From Flavobacteriales bacterium (lineage in GTDB: Bacteria > Bacteroidota > Bacteroidia > Flavobacteriales_F > PHOS-HE28), in the NCBI GenBank assembly GCA_016716605.1, contig JADJWA010000001.1:2277001-2341000 (forward strand): a DNA stretch of 64,000 bases. The letters run 5' to 3'. The position numbers were made by a program, and so were the translations under genes. Shown one piece after another: positions 23,381-31,210 of this stretch. Each line of letters starts with the position of its first letter. Within the stretch, counting starts at the first letter, position 1. The notes beneath the pieces are model-generated. The model did no database searches and had not been told where the DNA came from. It saw only the letters and a program-made list of their open reading frames with translations.

Positions 23381-25189
23381 TCAGCCATTCATCGATACCA
23401 GGAACTCTTCGTTGCTCTTCGTCCCCTCCATGTGCTTCTTCACGAACTCCATGGCCTCCACGCTGTTCATGTCGGCCAGGTGCTTGCGCAGGATCCAGGT
23501 GCGCTGCAGCACCTCCTTGCCGTGCAGCAAGTCGTCGCGGCGGGTGCCGGAGCTCATGATGTCGATGGCGGGGAAGATGCGGCGGTTGGAGATCTTGCGG
23601 TCGAGCTGGAGCTCCATGTTGCCGGTGCCCTTGAACTCCTCGAAGATCACCTCGTCCATCTTGCTGCCGGTATCCACAAGGGCCGTGGCCAGGATGGTGA
23701 GCGAGCCGCCGTTCTCGATCTTCCGTGCGGCGCCGAAGAAGCGCTTGGGCTTCTGCAGCGCGTTGGCATCAACGCCGCCGCTGAGGATCTTGCCGCTGGC
23801 GGGCTGCACGGTGTTGTAGGCGCGGGCCAATCGCGTGATCGAGTCGAGCAGGATCACCACATCGTGCCCGCATTCGGTGAGGGCCTTGGCCTTCTCGAGC
23901 ACGATGCCCGCCACTTGCACGTGGCGTGAGGCCGGCTCGTCGAAGGTGCTGGCGATCACTTCGGCCTTCACGCTGCGGGCCATGTCGGTCACTTCTTCCG
24001 GGCGCTCGTCGATGAGCAGCACGATCAGATAGGCCTCCGGATGGTTGGCGGCGATGGCATTGGCCACATCCTTCAGCAGCACGGTCTTGCCGGTCTTGGG
24101 CTGCGCCACGATCAGGCCACGCTGTCCCTTGCCGATGGGCGCGAAGAGGTCGAGCACGCGCATGCTGATGTCGGCACCCTTCGCGGCGAGGGTGAACTTC
24201 TCATCGGGGAAGAGCGGGGTGAGGAACTTGAACGGGACGCGGTCGCGCACCCATTCGGGATCGCGGCCATTGATCCGGTCGATCTTCACCAGCGGGAAGA
24301 ACTTGTCGCCTTCACGCGGGGGGCGCACGAACCCGGTGACCGTGTCGCCCAGCTTCAAGCCGTATTGCTTGATCATCTGCTGGGTCACATACACGTCATC
24401 GGGCGATGCGAGGTAGTTATAATCGCTGCTGCGAAGGAAGCCGTACCCTTCGGGCATCACTTCCAGCACGCCATCGCATTCAACGAAGGCGTCGAAGGTG
24501 ATCTGCTCGCGCGGCGGCTGGAAGGGGCGGTCCTGCCGCTGCTGATCGCCGCGTTGCTCGTTGCGCTGTTCCCCGCCATTGCCTTGTGGCCGATCCTGTC
24601 GCTGGTCGCGGCGGTCATCCCTGCGGTCATCGCGCCGATCGTCGCGCGGACGGTCGATCTGTTCGCCGCGTTGCTCTTGGGCGCGCTGGTCCTGCGCCGG
24701 GCGCTGCTCGCCGCCTTGCTGGCGCTCCTGCCGTTGGCGCTCCCGCCGATCGCGCCATCCTTCCTGACGGGGCTCACGGTTCTGATTCGTTGCAGGCCCT
24801 GAAGGGGAAGGCGGTGGAGCGCTGTGGGCGGCTTGCTTTTCATCAGCGCGGACTTCTCCGTCCGTACCGTCGTCCTCCTCTTCTTCGTCGTCTTCGTCCT
24901 CCTCTTCATCATCGTCCTCATCCTCCTCGGTGCCGATCGGTGCCGGTTCAGGGTCCACTTCGATGGTCGGCTCGTCCGTGGTGGCCAGTTCAGTCAAGTC
25001 CTTGTCGTCCCCGCGGAAGGTGGGTCCGATGGCCTTCTCGCCTTCGCCCTTCTTGGCGGATTGTGCCTCCAGGATCTTGGCCACCAGGTCCTGTTTCTTC
25101 AAGGTGTCGGTCTTCTTCAGGCCCAGCTTCTTGGCAAGGTCCTTCAGCTCAGCGAGCTTCATGGCGCTCAGCGCTTCATGGTCGTGCAT
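23381..25189 (-). CDS. rho: Transcription termination factor Rho
   Basis: A 602-residue RNA-dependent hexameric ATPase that terminates transcription. The Rho N-terminal (SAP-like) domain is residues 10-45 (MKLAELKDLAKKLGLKK). An acidic stretch follows (about 88-111, nearly all Glu/Asp), then an Arg/Gln/Asp-rich insert (138-228). The cold-shock-type RNA-binding domain is about 230-310 (EVMPEGYGFLRSSDYNYL). The motor has Walker A QPKTGKT (363-369), the Q-loop and R-loop (RPEEVTDM, ALQKPKRFFGAARK), and Walker B VVILLDSITRLARAYN. Standard E. coli Rho is 419 aa; the extra about 180 residues are the disordered insert, as in other Bacteroidota. A promoter with both elements lies 129 bp upstream, leaving a long leader in which autoregulation could act (inference). 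Confidence 0.96.
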   Translation of the reverse strand: MHDHEALSAMKLAELKDLAKKLGLKKTDTLKKQDLVAKILEAQSAKKGEGEKAIGPTFRGDDKDLTELATTDEPTIEVDPEPAPIGTEEDEDDDEEEDEDDEEEEDDGTDGEVRADEKQAAHSAPPPSPSGPATNQNREPRQEGWRDRRERQRQERQQGGEQRPAQDQRAQEQRGEQIDRPRDDRRDDRRDDRRDQRQDRPQGNGGEQRNEQRGDQQRQDRPFQPPREQITFDAFVECDGVLEVMPEGYGFLRSSDYNYLASPDDVYVTQQMIKQYGLKLGDTVTGFVRPPREGDKFFPLVKIDRINGRDPEWVRDRVPFKFLTPLFPDEKFTLAAKGADISMRVLDLFAPIGKGQRGLIVAQPKTGKTVLLKDVANAIAANHPEAYLIVLLIDERPEEVTDMARSVKAEVIASTFDEPASRHVQVAGIVLEKAKALTECGHDVVILLDSITRLARAYNTVQPASGKILSGGVDANALQKPKRFFGAARKIENGGSLTILATALVDTGSKMDEVIFEEFKGTGNMELQLDRKISNRRIFPAIDIMSSGTRRDDLLHGKEVLQRTWILRKHLADMNSVEAMEFVKKHMEGTKSNEEFLVSMNG

Positions 25190-25317
25190 GTGCGTGATGT
25201 AGTGTGAATGGAGCGGCGCCTGTGCGCCATGCGAAAGCCCTTCAGGGCCTCATGCGATCCGGTAAGATTTCAGTCGGGGTACAGGCGCCGATCGGAGCCC
25301 GTTGCTGACGTACGGCG

Positions 25318-25347
25318 CAAACGTAAGCGGATCCCTGATATGCGCAA
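25318..25347 (-). promoter_or_regulatory. Bacteroidota promoter of rho (TTG-N19-TACGTTTG)
   Basis: On the minus strand, TTG (25347-25345) and TACGTTTG (25325-25318) are 19 bp apart, the classic -33/-7 arrangement of the Bacteroidota primary sigma factor. It implies a leader of about 125 nt before the rho ATG at 25189. Confidence 0.65.
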
Positions 25348-25384
25348 GCCCGGCTGCGAGCATCTTTGCCCACCGAATCTGCAC

Positions 25385-25852
25385 ATGATCCAGCGCATCC
25401 AATCCGCTTTCCTCTTCATGGCAGCGCTGAGCAGCGGCGCCGCGTTGCTATTCCCGGTCCGTTCCTGGTCCCAAGGCGAACCGGCGGTGCGCTTCCTGGC
25501 AACAGGCCTGAAGACCGCCGATGGCGTCGAGGTCCAGGATATCGGGCTCCCGATTCCTTATGCCGTTCTGCATTCCGTGGTCGCGCTGGTGATGCTGGCG
25601 GCCATCTTCCTCTACTCGAACCGCATGCGTCAGGCAAGGCTGGTGCGCGGCGGGTGGATGGTGGCGCTGCTCACCGGCGTGCTGCAGTTCATCTCCTGCA
25701 ATTCCATCGATGCTTATCTGGGAACAGGCGCTCAGGGGCAATACGGCGCCGCATTCTTCCTGCCAGCGGCGGTGATCCTCTTCGGCATCCTGGCTGAGCG
25801 GGCCATCCGCAAGGATGAGGAACTGGTGCGCAGCGCGGACCGGTTGAGGTAG
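25385..25852 (+). CDS. DUF4293 family membrane protein
   Basis: A 155-residue integral membrane protein. It begins MIQRIQSAFLFMAALSSGAA, the typical DUF4293 opening. Four membrane segments follow: residues 8-28, about 58-77 (VLHSVVALVMLAAIFLYS), 88-105 and 118-137 (AAFFLPAAVILFGILAERA). The conserved tail ends AIRKDEELVRSADRLR, where the KDE..V...DRLR motif is diagnostic of the family. I start at 25385; the open frame runs 59 codons further upstream into the rho promoter and has no homology. It is transcribed divergently from rho. Confidence 0.88.
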   Translation: MIQRIQSAFLFMAALSSGAALLFPVRSWSQGEPAVRFLATGLKTADGVEVQDIGLPIPYAVLHSVVALVMLAAIFLYSNRMRQARLVRGGWMVALLTGVLQFISCNSIDAYLGTGAQGQYGAAFFLPAAVILFGILAERAIRKDEELVRSADRLR

Positions 25853-25863
25853 CGCCGTGATCC

Positions 25864-25871
25864 TACCTTGG
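25864..25871 (+). promoter_or_regulatory. -7 box abutting the ureohydrolase start
   Basis: TACCTTGG differs from TAnnTTTG at one base and ends 5 bp before the ATG at 25877, immediately after the DUF4293 stop. If used, the transcript would have almost no leader. Confidence 0.35.
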
Positions 25872-25876
25872 CCGCC

Positions 25877-26914
25877 ATGAGCAAAGCCGCCAAGATCAAA
25901 TCCTTCGACCCCAACGGCCCGGCCGACCCCGACGCGCAGATCTATGGTCTGCCATTCACCTGCGATGAAGCCAACATCGTGCTTGTACCCGTGCCGTGGG
26001 AAGTGACCACGAGCTATGGCGGCGGCACATCGCGCGGACCGGAGGCCATCCGCGAAGCGAGCTTCCAAGTGGACCTCTTCCATCCGGAGTTCCCCGGCTT
26101 GTGGAAGCGCGGCATCGCCATGGACGAGATGCCCAAGGCCCTGAAGCAGCAGAGCGATGCGCTGAAGAAGCTCGCGGCCCTGGTGATCGACGCGCAGACC
26201 GGCGAGGCTAGTCCAAAGAAGCTGGCCAAGGCGGCCAAAGCCATGGTGCTCATCAACGAGGAGTGCGCCGTGATGAACGATTGGGTGGAGGAGCGCTGCT
26301 CGCACTGGATGAACAAGGGCAAGCTCGTGGGCCTTGTGGGCGGCGATCACAGCACGCCCTTGGGCCTTTTCCGCGCGCAGGCAAAGCGCCATAGGAAGTT
26401 CGGTATCCTGCACTTCGACGCGCACCTCGACCTCCGCATCGCCTACGAGGGCTTCCTATACAGCCACGCGAGCATCATGCATAACGCCCTGCGCATCCCG
26501 CAGCTGGAGCGCATCGTGAGCGTGGGCATCCGCGATTTCTGCCAGCAGGAGAACGAGGTCTTCCTGAAGCAGAAGGACCGCGTACGCGTCGTCCGCAGCG
26601 CCGACATCCGCGCCATGCAGTTCGAAGGCGCCAGTTGGCAACAGCAATGCGATGCCATCATCAACGCATTGCCGGAGAAGGTGCACGTCAGCTTCGACAT
26701 CGATGGGCTCGACCCCTTGCTCTGCCCCAACACCGGAACACCGGTGCCCGGTGGTTTGCAGTTCGAGGAGGCTGCCTATCTGCTCTCCCGGCTCGCCGCC
26801 AAGCGCACCATCATCGGCTTCGATCTTGTGGAGGTGAGCCCCGGCAAGGATGAATGGGATGCAAACGTGGGCGCACGCTTGCTGTGGCATCTGTGCGGAG
26901 TGATGGCGAATTAG
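25877..26914 (+). CDS. Ureohydrolase (arginase/agmatinase/formiminoglutamase family)
   Basis: A 345-residue cytoplasmic binuclear-manganese hydrolase. The three metal-ligand motifs are intact: GGDHST (about residue 154), FDAHLDLR (about 178-185) and SFDIDGLDP (about 272-280). The family hydrolyses guanidino compounds (arginine, agmatine) or formiminoglutamate; the N-terminal part has a long insertion between the first strand and the GGDHS motif, as in the Bacteroidota agmatinase-like group, but the substrate is not decidable here. I start at 25877 (MSKAAKIKSF); a TTG nine bases upstream lies within the putative -7 box. It follows the DUF4293 gene by 24 bp. Confidence 0.88.
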   Translation: MSKAAKIKSFDPNGPADPDAQIYGLPFTCDEANIVLVPVPWEVTTSYGGGTSRGPEAIREASFQVDLFHPEFPGLWKRGIAMDEMPKALKQQSDALKKLAALVIDAQTGEASPKKLAKAAKAMVLINEECAVMNDWVEERCSHWMNKGKLVGLVGGDHSTPLGLFRAQAKRHRKFGILHFDAHLDLRIAYEGFLYSHASIMHNALRIPQLERIVSVGIRDFCQQENEVFLKQKDRVRVVRSADIRAMQFEGASWQQQCDAIINALPEKVHVSFDIDGLDPLLCPNTGTPVPGGLQFEEAAYLLSRLAAKRTIIGFDLVEVSPGKDEWDANVGARLLWHLCGVMAN

Positions 26915-27001
26915 CGTCCGCCTCAACACCTCCGCGTGAAGAACTGCGTTGCTTGAATAGGCGGCCGTAGCCCCGTCCGGTTCTTGCTTTACGCGCCACG
27001 C

Positions 27002-28492
27002 ATGCGCACGTACATCGCTTTCGCATTCGCCATCAGCGCTTGCTCCGCCACCGCCCAATCCCTGCGGCGGCTCGATAGCCTCGTAGCCACCTGGCCGGTG
27101 CGCACGGCCATAGAGCAGAGCCACCGCCAAAGCAGCCCCGGAGTGGTGCGCGCCATGGACACGCACGGCCTGGAAGAGAAGCTGGAGCGGCTCGCCACCG
27201 TGCTGCCCGTGTTCACCGATAGCGTGGTTGATCGGTACGTGAACACGCTGGGTGAACAGCGACGAGAGGACCTCCGCGCTGCCCTGGGCCTGTTGGAGGA
27301 ATACGCACCGCTGATCGACGGAGAGCTTGCGCGCAACGGATTGCCCAAGGAGCTGCGCTACCTGCCGCTCGGGCTCTCGTGCATGAACACCTTGGCTGTT
27401 GGGCCCGAGGGGGGGGGCGGTCTTTGGATGCTCAGCTATCCGGTGGCCGCGCGCTACGGCTTGCGGATCGATGACGTGATCGACGAGCGGCGCGATCCGC
27501 GCCTGAGCACCATGGCCGCTGCGCGATGGCTGAAGGACCTCCACGCCCGCTATGGCGATTGGACCACGGCTGTGATCGCCTTCGCTTGCGGCCCGGCGAA
27601 TGTCACGCGTGCCATGGAGCGCTTGAAGGGCGAGACGGACCCGCGACTGCTGTACCCTCACTTCACAAGGGGCAGTCGCGACGCCTTGCCCTTGCTCATG
27701 GCCTTCAGCTACCTGGCAACCCATGCGGAGCAGCTCGGCATCATTCCCATTCATGTCACGCTCCTTGAGCCCGCCGATACCATCCGTTCACCCAAGGAGC
27801 TGCGCATCACGGCCATCGCCGCCGCACAGGGCATCGCCAGGGACCGGTTGATCGCACTGAACCCTACCCTGTGCGGCGATCGGGTGCCAGCCCATCACGC
27901 ATTGCTCCTCCCCCCCGGCGAGCGCTTGCGCTACGAAGCCATGGCTGACAGCGTTCAGCGCCTGCAGCAATGGTTGGCCGAGAATGAGCGCAAAGCCAAT
28001 GAGCCCGGTGAGGATGCGATCGCCAAAGGCCCCGATGGCCGTGAGGCCATCTACTACCGCGTGCGCAGCGGCGATTACCTCGGCCGCATCGCGCAGCGCT
28101 TCAACGTGAAGGTGTCGCAGTTGAAGGCTTGGAACAAGTTGAAGAGCGACCACATCGATGTGGGCGAGGAACTCGTGGTGTGGGTGACCGCATCGCAGCG
28201 CGCTCGATTCGAGAAGGGGCAGGAGAGGAACGATGAAGGCGACGAGCCAACGAACCAAGCCGCGCCCGCAAGGAGCCCTGCTGCCACCGCGCCAGCTGTG
28301 AGGGCCGCGCCCAAGCCCGGAGCGGAGGCGAGCGACGAGGCCTTCACCTGGTACACCGTGCGCAAGGGCGATTCGCTCTACGGCATCGCGAAGCGTTACC
28401 CTGGCGTTGATGCCGACTCGCTCATGCGCGTGAATGGCATCGGCGCAGGCATCCGTCCGGGCCAGCGCATCAAAGTCCCGGTGAAGCCATGA
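27002..28492 (+). CDS. Lytic-transglycosylase-like protein with LysM domains, catalytic Glu missing
   Basis: A 496-residue exported, wall-binding protein. A signal peptide (residues 1-19) precedes an MltD/GH23-like domain of about residues 100-215: PKELRYLPLGLSCMNTLAV, GLWMLSYPVAARYGL, DERRDPRLSTMAAARWLKDL, YGDWTTAVIAFACGPANV. In active members the first motif reads YLPxxES; here the Glu position is Leu125. GLWQ is GLWM, and the usual AxNxGPGNV is AFACGPANV. It is therefore probably catalytically dead and used for binding. Two LysM domains follow at about 344-390 and 446-494, separated by a Pro/Ala-rich linker. A run of nine G bases (27409-27417) lies inside the catalytic-motif region. The stop overlaps the next ATG by 4 bp. 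Start 27002 is chosen for its signal peptide. Confidence 0.82.
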   Translation: MRTYIAFAFAISACSATAQSLRRLDSLVATWPVRTAIEQSHRQSSPGVVRAMDTHGLEEKLERLATVLPVFTDSVVDRYVNTLGEQRREDLRAALGLLEEYAPLIDGELARNGLPKELRYLPLGLSCMNTLAVGPEGGGGLWMLSYPVAARYGLRIDDVIDERRDPRLSTMAAARWLKDLHARYGDWTTAVIAFACGPANVTRAMERLKGETDPRLLYPHFTRGSRDALPLLMAFSYLATHAEQLGIIPIHVTLLEPADTIRSPKELRITAIAAAQGIARDRLIALNPTLCGDRVPAHHALLLPPGERLRYEAMADSVQRLQQWLAENERKANEPGEDAIAKGPDGREAIYYRVRSGDYLGRIAQRFNVKVSQLKAWNKLKSDHIDVGEELVVWVTASQRARFEKGQERNDEGDEPTNQAAPARSPAATAPAVRAAPKPGAEASDEAFTWYTVRKGDSLYGIAKRYPGVDADSLMRVNGIGAGIRPGQRIKVPVKP

Positions 28493-29973
28493 GCCCCGCC
28501 CGCGTGCTGGCCTTCCTATGCGCAGTTCTGGCACTGCTCGCGCTGCTGGGCCAGGTGCTACCCAAGGATGGCCTTGACCTCGGCCTCTTCACCCTGCGTA
28601 TGCCCAACGCGCAGGACCAGCTCTTCGCGCAGCGGACAGTGCACGTGGACATCAGCGATATCCTCTCCGTGCAAGCCGATAGCGCCGCCATGGATACGGT
28701 AGCGATTGAAGCTGTGTCAGCGATCGTGACGGATAGCATGCCCGAGCCCAACGCCTTCGACGAGAGCAAGCTGGCGCCGCTCGAGGAACGCATCCGCTTC
28801 CATTTCCCGGAACCGGGCGCGAGCGTGCTGCATCCCTTCTTCGCTGCGCTCAAGGGAGCGTATGCGATGAAGGAGCCCATCCGCATCCTCCACTACGGCG
28901 ATTCGCAGATCGAAGGAGACCGCATCACGGCGTACGTGCGCAACAAGCTGCAGACGCAGTTCCACGGCAGCGGACCGGGGCTGATCGCCGTGCTCGACGT
29001 GGGGCCGCACTTCAGCGTGCAGCGCGAGCTGAGCGAGAATTGGCAACGCTTCAGCGCAATGGATCCGAAGCTGAAGAGCCATCCGCACAAGCGCTACGGC
29101 GCGCTCTCGGCGTACTGCCGCTTCACGCCGGCCCTGCCCGACACCGTGCCCATCGACACCTTGCAGCATGCGGCCACCATCACCCTTCGGCCCGACAAAC
29201 GCGCCTATGGCAAGGCCCGCGCATGGACCGAGTGCCGCCTCTTCTTCGGATGGCACCGCGCTCCGCTCACCTTGCGCACGGAGGCTGACGGCGAGCCGTT
29301 GGGCGAGGAGCTCATTGAGCCGGAAGCGCGGATGCTCGTGCGCGAGTGGCGCTTCCCGCGAACGCCCGGGGAACTCACCATCACCATGGAGGGCGCCGAT
29401 AGCCCTGACGTCTTCGGCATCGCCCTCGATGGCAGCGCCGGCGTGGCCATGGACAACATCTCGGCGCGCGGCGCGGCGGGCTACGAGTTCAGCAAGGGCG
29501 ATCAATCCGTGCTCGGAACCATGTTCCATGAGCTTGGCGCGAGCCTGCTGATCCTTCAATACGGCGGCAATACCCTGCCCAACATCAAGAGCAAGGAGGA
29601 AGCGGATCGCTACGGGCGCTTCTTCGGCGGTGTGATCGCCCGGCTGAAGAAGCTCAATCCCGGAGCAAGCGTGATCGTGATCGGCCCCAGCGATATGAGC
29701 ATCAAGGAGGGTGAGGACTATGTGACACGGCCCTTCCTGGAGGATGTGCGCGATGCCATGAAGGCGAACGCGCTGGCCCAGGGCGCGGCCTTCTGGGACA
29801 TGTACGAGGCCATGGGCGGCCGTAACAGCATGGTGAGCTGGGTGCAAGCCGACCCACCGCTCGCCGCCGATGACTACACGCATTTCAGCCCGATCGGCGC
29901 GCGCAAGGTGGGCGAGCTCTTCTACACGGCGCTGATCAATGAGTACGCGGCCTATCACAATTCGGCTCCATAG
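28489..29973 (+). CDS. Membrane-anchored SGNH/GDSL hydrolase-fold protein
   Basis: A 494-residue protein with an N-terminal membrane anchor (residues 4-24, ARVLAFLCAVLALLALLGQV) and a periplasmic SGNH domain from about residue 130. Block I is HYGDSQIEGDRI (nucleophile Ser139), block III contains YGGN, and block V is DDYTHFSPIG (Asp462, His465). A beta-sandwich-like segment sits between blocks I and III. SGNH proteins add or remove ester groups; partners of MBOAT proteins in alginate and peptidoglycan acetylation (AlgJ/AlgX, PatB) belong to this fold. It is the second gene of the four-gene operon with 4-bp (upstream) and 1-bp (downstream) spacing. Confidence 0.82.
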   Translation: MSPARVLAFLCAVLALLALLGQVLPKDGLDLGLFTLRMPNAQDQLFAQRTVHVDISDILSVQADSAAMDTVAIEAVSAIVTDSMPEPNAFDESKLAPLEERIRFHFPEPGASVLHPFFAALKGAYAMKEPIRILHYGDSQIEGDRITAYVRNKLQTQFHGSGPGLIAVLDVGPHFSVQRELSENWQRFSAMDPKLKSHPHKRYGALSAYCRFTPALPDTVPIDTLQHAATITLRPDKRAYGKARAWTECRLFFGWHRAPLTLRTEADGEPLGEELIEPEARMLVREWRFPRTPGELTITMEGADSPDVFGIALDGSAGVAMDNISARGAAGYEFSKGDQSVLGTMFHELGASLLILQYGGNTLPNIKSKEEADRYGRFFGGVIARLKKLNPGASVIVIGPSDMSIKEGEDYVTRPFLEDVRDAMKANALAQGAAFWDMYEAMGGRNSMVSWVQADPPLAADDYTHFSPIGARKVGELFYTALINEYAAYHNSAP

Positions 29974-29974
29974 C

Positions 29975-31210
29975 ATGCGCAGCACCATCATCATCACATT
30001 CATGCTGCTGTCGGCGCTGGCGAAAGGCCAGGCGAATCCCTTCGCCGTGCATACGAGGCCATTCATGAACCCTGCCGCCAATCACATCGTGTTCAAGGGC
30101 GATAGCAGCGCTTGGGGCGAATGGCATGCGGCCCTGGATCGCGGGCTGTTCGCAGGCGAGGGGCAAGTGAGCGTGGTGCATATCGGGGGCTCGCACGTGC
30201 AGGCTGATTTGTGGACGGGTCAGCTCCGGCACCGCTTGCAGGGCATGTCGCCCGGCATGCGCGCGGCCAAGGGGTTCATCTTCCCGTACAACATGGCGAG
30301 GAGCAACAACCCGTGGTGGTACAAGCCGGAATTCACCGGCCAGTGGTCGGCCCTGCGCAATGTGCATGCGCCGGACAGCTCTTCGCTGGGCATGGCCGGC
30401 ATCAGCGCCACCACGACGGATACGCTCACCGAGATCAAGGTCAGCTTCCGGGAGGACATCCATCCCGGCTACTCCTTCGACCGCGTGCGCGTGCTGCACC
30501 GCATGGACAGCAGCTACCAGGTGTTCGCCTTGAACGATGACAGCACCGTGCGCATCACACGGCGCGTGGATGAGCTGCGCGGCTTCACCGAATTCATGTA
30601 CGACCGCCACGCTGACACTCTCCGCCTCCGCATCGCGCGAACGGACTCGACTCAGCGCAGATTCATCCTCCACGGCATCGAGTTGGGCACAGGCGATCCC
30701 GGGGTCGTGCTGCACCCGCTGGGCGTGAATGGCGCCAGCACCGCGAGTTGGCTGCGCTGCCAGCGCTTCAGCGAAGAGCTCGCGCTCCTGCATCCCGACC
30801 TCGTGATCCTCTCCATCGGGATCAACGACGCGCACGATCCCGATTTCAGCCCAGTGCGGTACGAAGCCAATTACCGCGAGCTCATCCGCCGCATCCGGAT
30901 CGCGAATCCGAAGGCCGCTATCCTGCTGACCACCAACACGGACAGCTACATGAAGCGGCGCTTCGTGAACAAGAACGCAGGGCCGGTGCGCGATGCCATG
31001 CTCCGGTTGAGCGCGAGCGAGGGCGTGGGCGTGTGGGATGCCTGGGGCGTGATGGGCGGGGCCGGGAGCATCCGCGCCTGGGAGAAGGCCGGCTTGGCCA
31101 AGGCCGATCGCGTGCACCTGAACCGGAATGGCTATGAGCTGCTCGGCGACCTCCTCTACGGCGCATTGATGGAAGCCTACGGAAACCACCTCAAGCTCAC
31201 CTTCCGCTGA
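29975..31210 (+). CDS. Secreted second SGNH hydrolase-fold protein
   Basis: A 411-residue exported paralogue of the preceding product. Signal peptide residues 1-19 (ending KGQA). Block I reads VVHIGGSHVQAD, where the usual GDS is GGS and Ser73 is retained. Block III is LSIGINDAHD, and block V is ADRVHLNRNGYELLG with Asp378 and His381. The catalytic Ser-Asp-His set is therefore complete, unlike the Asp of block I, which is replaced by Gly. It starts at 29975, one base after the previous stop; the open frame starts 12 codons earlier inside the upstream gene. Its stop overlaps the MBOAT ATG by one base (TGATG). Presumed role: acyl transfer or removal on a periplasmic glycan (inference). Confidence 0.8.
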   Translation: MRSTIIITFMLLSALAKGQANPFAVHTRPFMNPAANHIVFKGDSSAWGEWHAALDRGLFAGEGQVSVVHIGGSHVQADLWTGQLRHRLQGMSPGMRAAKGFIFPYNMARSNNPWWYKPEFTGQWSALRNVHAPDSSSLGMAGISATTTDTLTEIKVSFREDIHPGYSFDRVRVLHRMDSSYQVFALNDDSTVRITRRVDELRGFTEFMYDRHADTLRLRIARTDSTQRRFILHGIELGTGDPGVVLHPLGVNGASTASWLRCQRFSEELALLHPDLVILSIGINDAHDPDFSPVRYEANYRELIRRIRIANPKAAILLTTNTDSYMKRRFVNKNAGPVRDAMLRLSASEGVGVWDAWGVMGGAGSIRAWEKAGLAKADRVHLNRNGYELLGDLLYGALMEAYGNHLKLTFR

